DNA of 23,867 bases, from contig JANRIC010000199.1 of NCBI GenBank assembly GCA_033765345.1, positions 1-23,867 of the forward strand, in the 5' to 3' direction. Of this stretch, positions 23,455 through 23,867 are shown one piece after another; position 1 is the first letter of the stretch; the number at the start of each line of letters is the position of its first letter. Below the pieces are notes generated by a model. It was given only the letters and a program-made list of their open reading frames with translations. It was not told the origin of the DNA and ran no database searches. This DNA is from JANRIC01 sp033765345 (GTDB taxonomy: Bacteria > Bacteroidota > Bacteroidia > Cytophagales > Microscillaceae). The position numbers were made by a program, and so were the translations under genes.

Positions 23455-23820
23455 AACAATTATTTGGAAAGCTGATACCAACCCAAAATAAATCCCTGAT
23501 AAGGGAGAATGTTAAGCAGATGTACTACATAAATTTATTATTTTTAAATAGATAAATTCTGTGATAATCAATTAGATAAGTAGTCCATAGTAATGAGTCG
23601 ATAGTCCATAGCAAATACAATTACGTTAGTTATCAATTAATTATGAAAATGACTCATATAAACTAATGATAGGCAACTACTTAGATAAAAGATTTTTAAC
23701 CGCTTTGTAAGGTGCTAATTACTTAGTTACACAAAAAAACTCCCCCAAGCACTTGCGCTTTCAAGCCCTTCAAACTACCTTTAAGCTATGTAGCAAACTG
23801 ACATCCTAAGCCCTCAACCC
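23455..23820. other. Intergenic region with 10-bp direct repeat
   Basis: No gene or RNA was recognised here. TAGTCCATAG occurs at 23581-23590 and 23602-23611, exactly 21 bases apart (two helical turns), which would suit a dimeric regulator. From about 23740 the sequence becomes richer in C and G than the rest of the gap, which suggests a boundary or the approach to a coding region. Confidence 0.4.
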
Positions 23821-23867
23821 ATGCCCGAGTATGCAGACAGAGACCATGAATCCTATGAAACCGAGTA
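23821..23867 (+). CDS. Possible start of a gene cut by the window end
   Basis: An ATG at 23821 opens a frame that stays open to the last base (MPEYADRDHESYETE and onward). An in-frame stop lies 30 bases upstream, so this is the first possible Met. Fifteen residues are too few to assign a family. The shift to more balanced base composition just before it is the only supporting evidence. Confidence 0.3.
   Translation, partial: MPEYADRDHESYETE

Overview
The window looks like chromosomal DNA of a free-living member of the Bacteroidota, probably Cytophagales-like. It is AT-rich. It encodes a short (288-residue) primary sigma factor without region 1.1, a ~600-residue HtpG, a TonB receptor with an N-terminal carboxypeptidase-like domain, an RprX/RprY-like two-component pair, a fused SpmA-SpmB protein and a bacilliredoxin YtxJ. 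Several gene starts lie just behind exact matches to TAnnTTTG, the Bacteroidota -7 promoter box. No tRNA, rRNA or CRISPR array was seen.

Region 1 (1-800) is a compact REP/RAYT element. A single-copy tyrosine (Y1/HUH) transposase lies between two perfect, oppositely oriented 36-bp palindromic repeats. Each repeat is accompanied by a second, smaller hairpin on its inner side.

Region 2 (824-4697) is a metal-handling module. A small Cys/His-rich HYC_CC_PP-type protein, a TonB-dependent receptor with a Cys-Cys pair in its plug, and a secreted HMA-domain protein read leftward. They are divergent from an unusual AraC-type regulator whose sensor half is itself an HMA-like CxxC domain. The shared intergenic region holds a 10-bp direct repeat and two opposed promoter boxes. 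Copper is the most likely metal, by family knowledge rather than direct evidence.

Region 3 (4705-9385) carries an AAA+ ATPase of the kind linked to extracellular contractile injection systems, here with no such system beside it. It also carries a STAS/SpoIIAA-like protein, YtxJ (which implies bacillithiol) and HtpG. Several terminator hairpins separate these units.

Region 4 (9653-12912) holds the SpmA-SpmB fusion, a KdsC-like HAD phosphatase, a Bacteroidota-specific protein often called 'ABC transporter ATPase', and a SMUG2-like uracil-DNA glycosylase.

Region 5 (13074-20522) is dense in signal transduction. An RprX/RprY-like kinase-regulator pair is followed by a soluble histidine kinase without a sensor domain. 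Next is a tight three-gene unit: an 810-residue GAF protein with a large unassigned C-terminal half, a tiny muconolactone-isomerase-fold protein, and a histidine kinase with an N-terminal cyclic-nucleotide-binding-like domain. This trio is the best candidate for an undescribed signalling system.

Region 6 (20523-23867) begins with an 870-base AT-rich non-coding stretch. Then come rpoD with a strong terminator, two tandem lipocalin-like envelope proteins that look like diverged duplicates, and a repeat-containing spacer that ends in the start of a gene running off the window.
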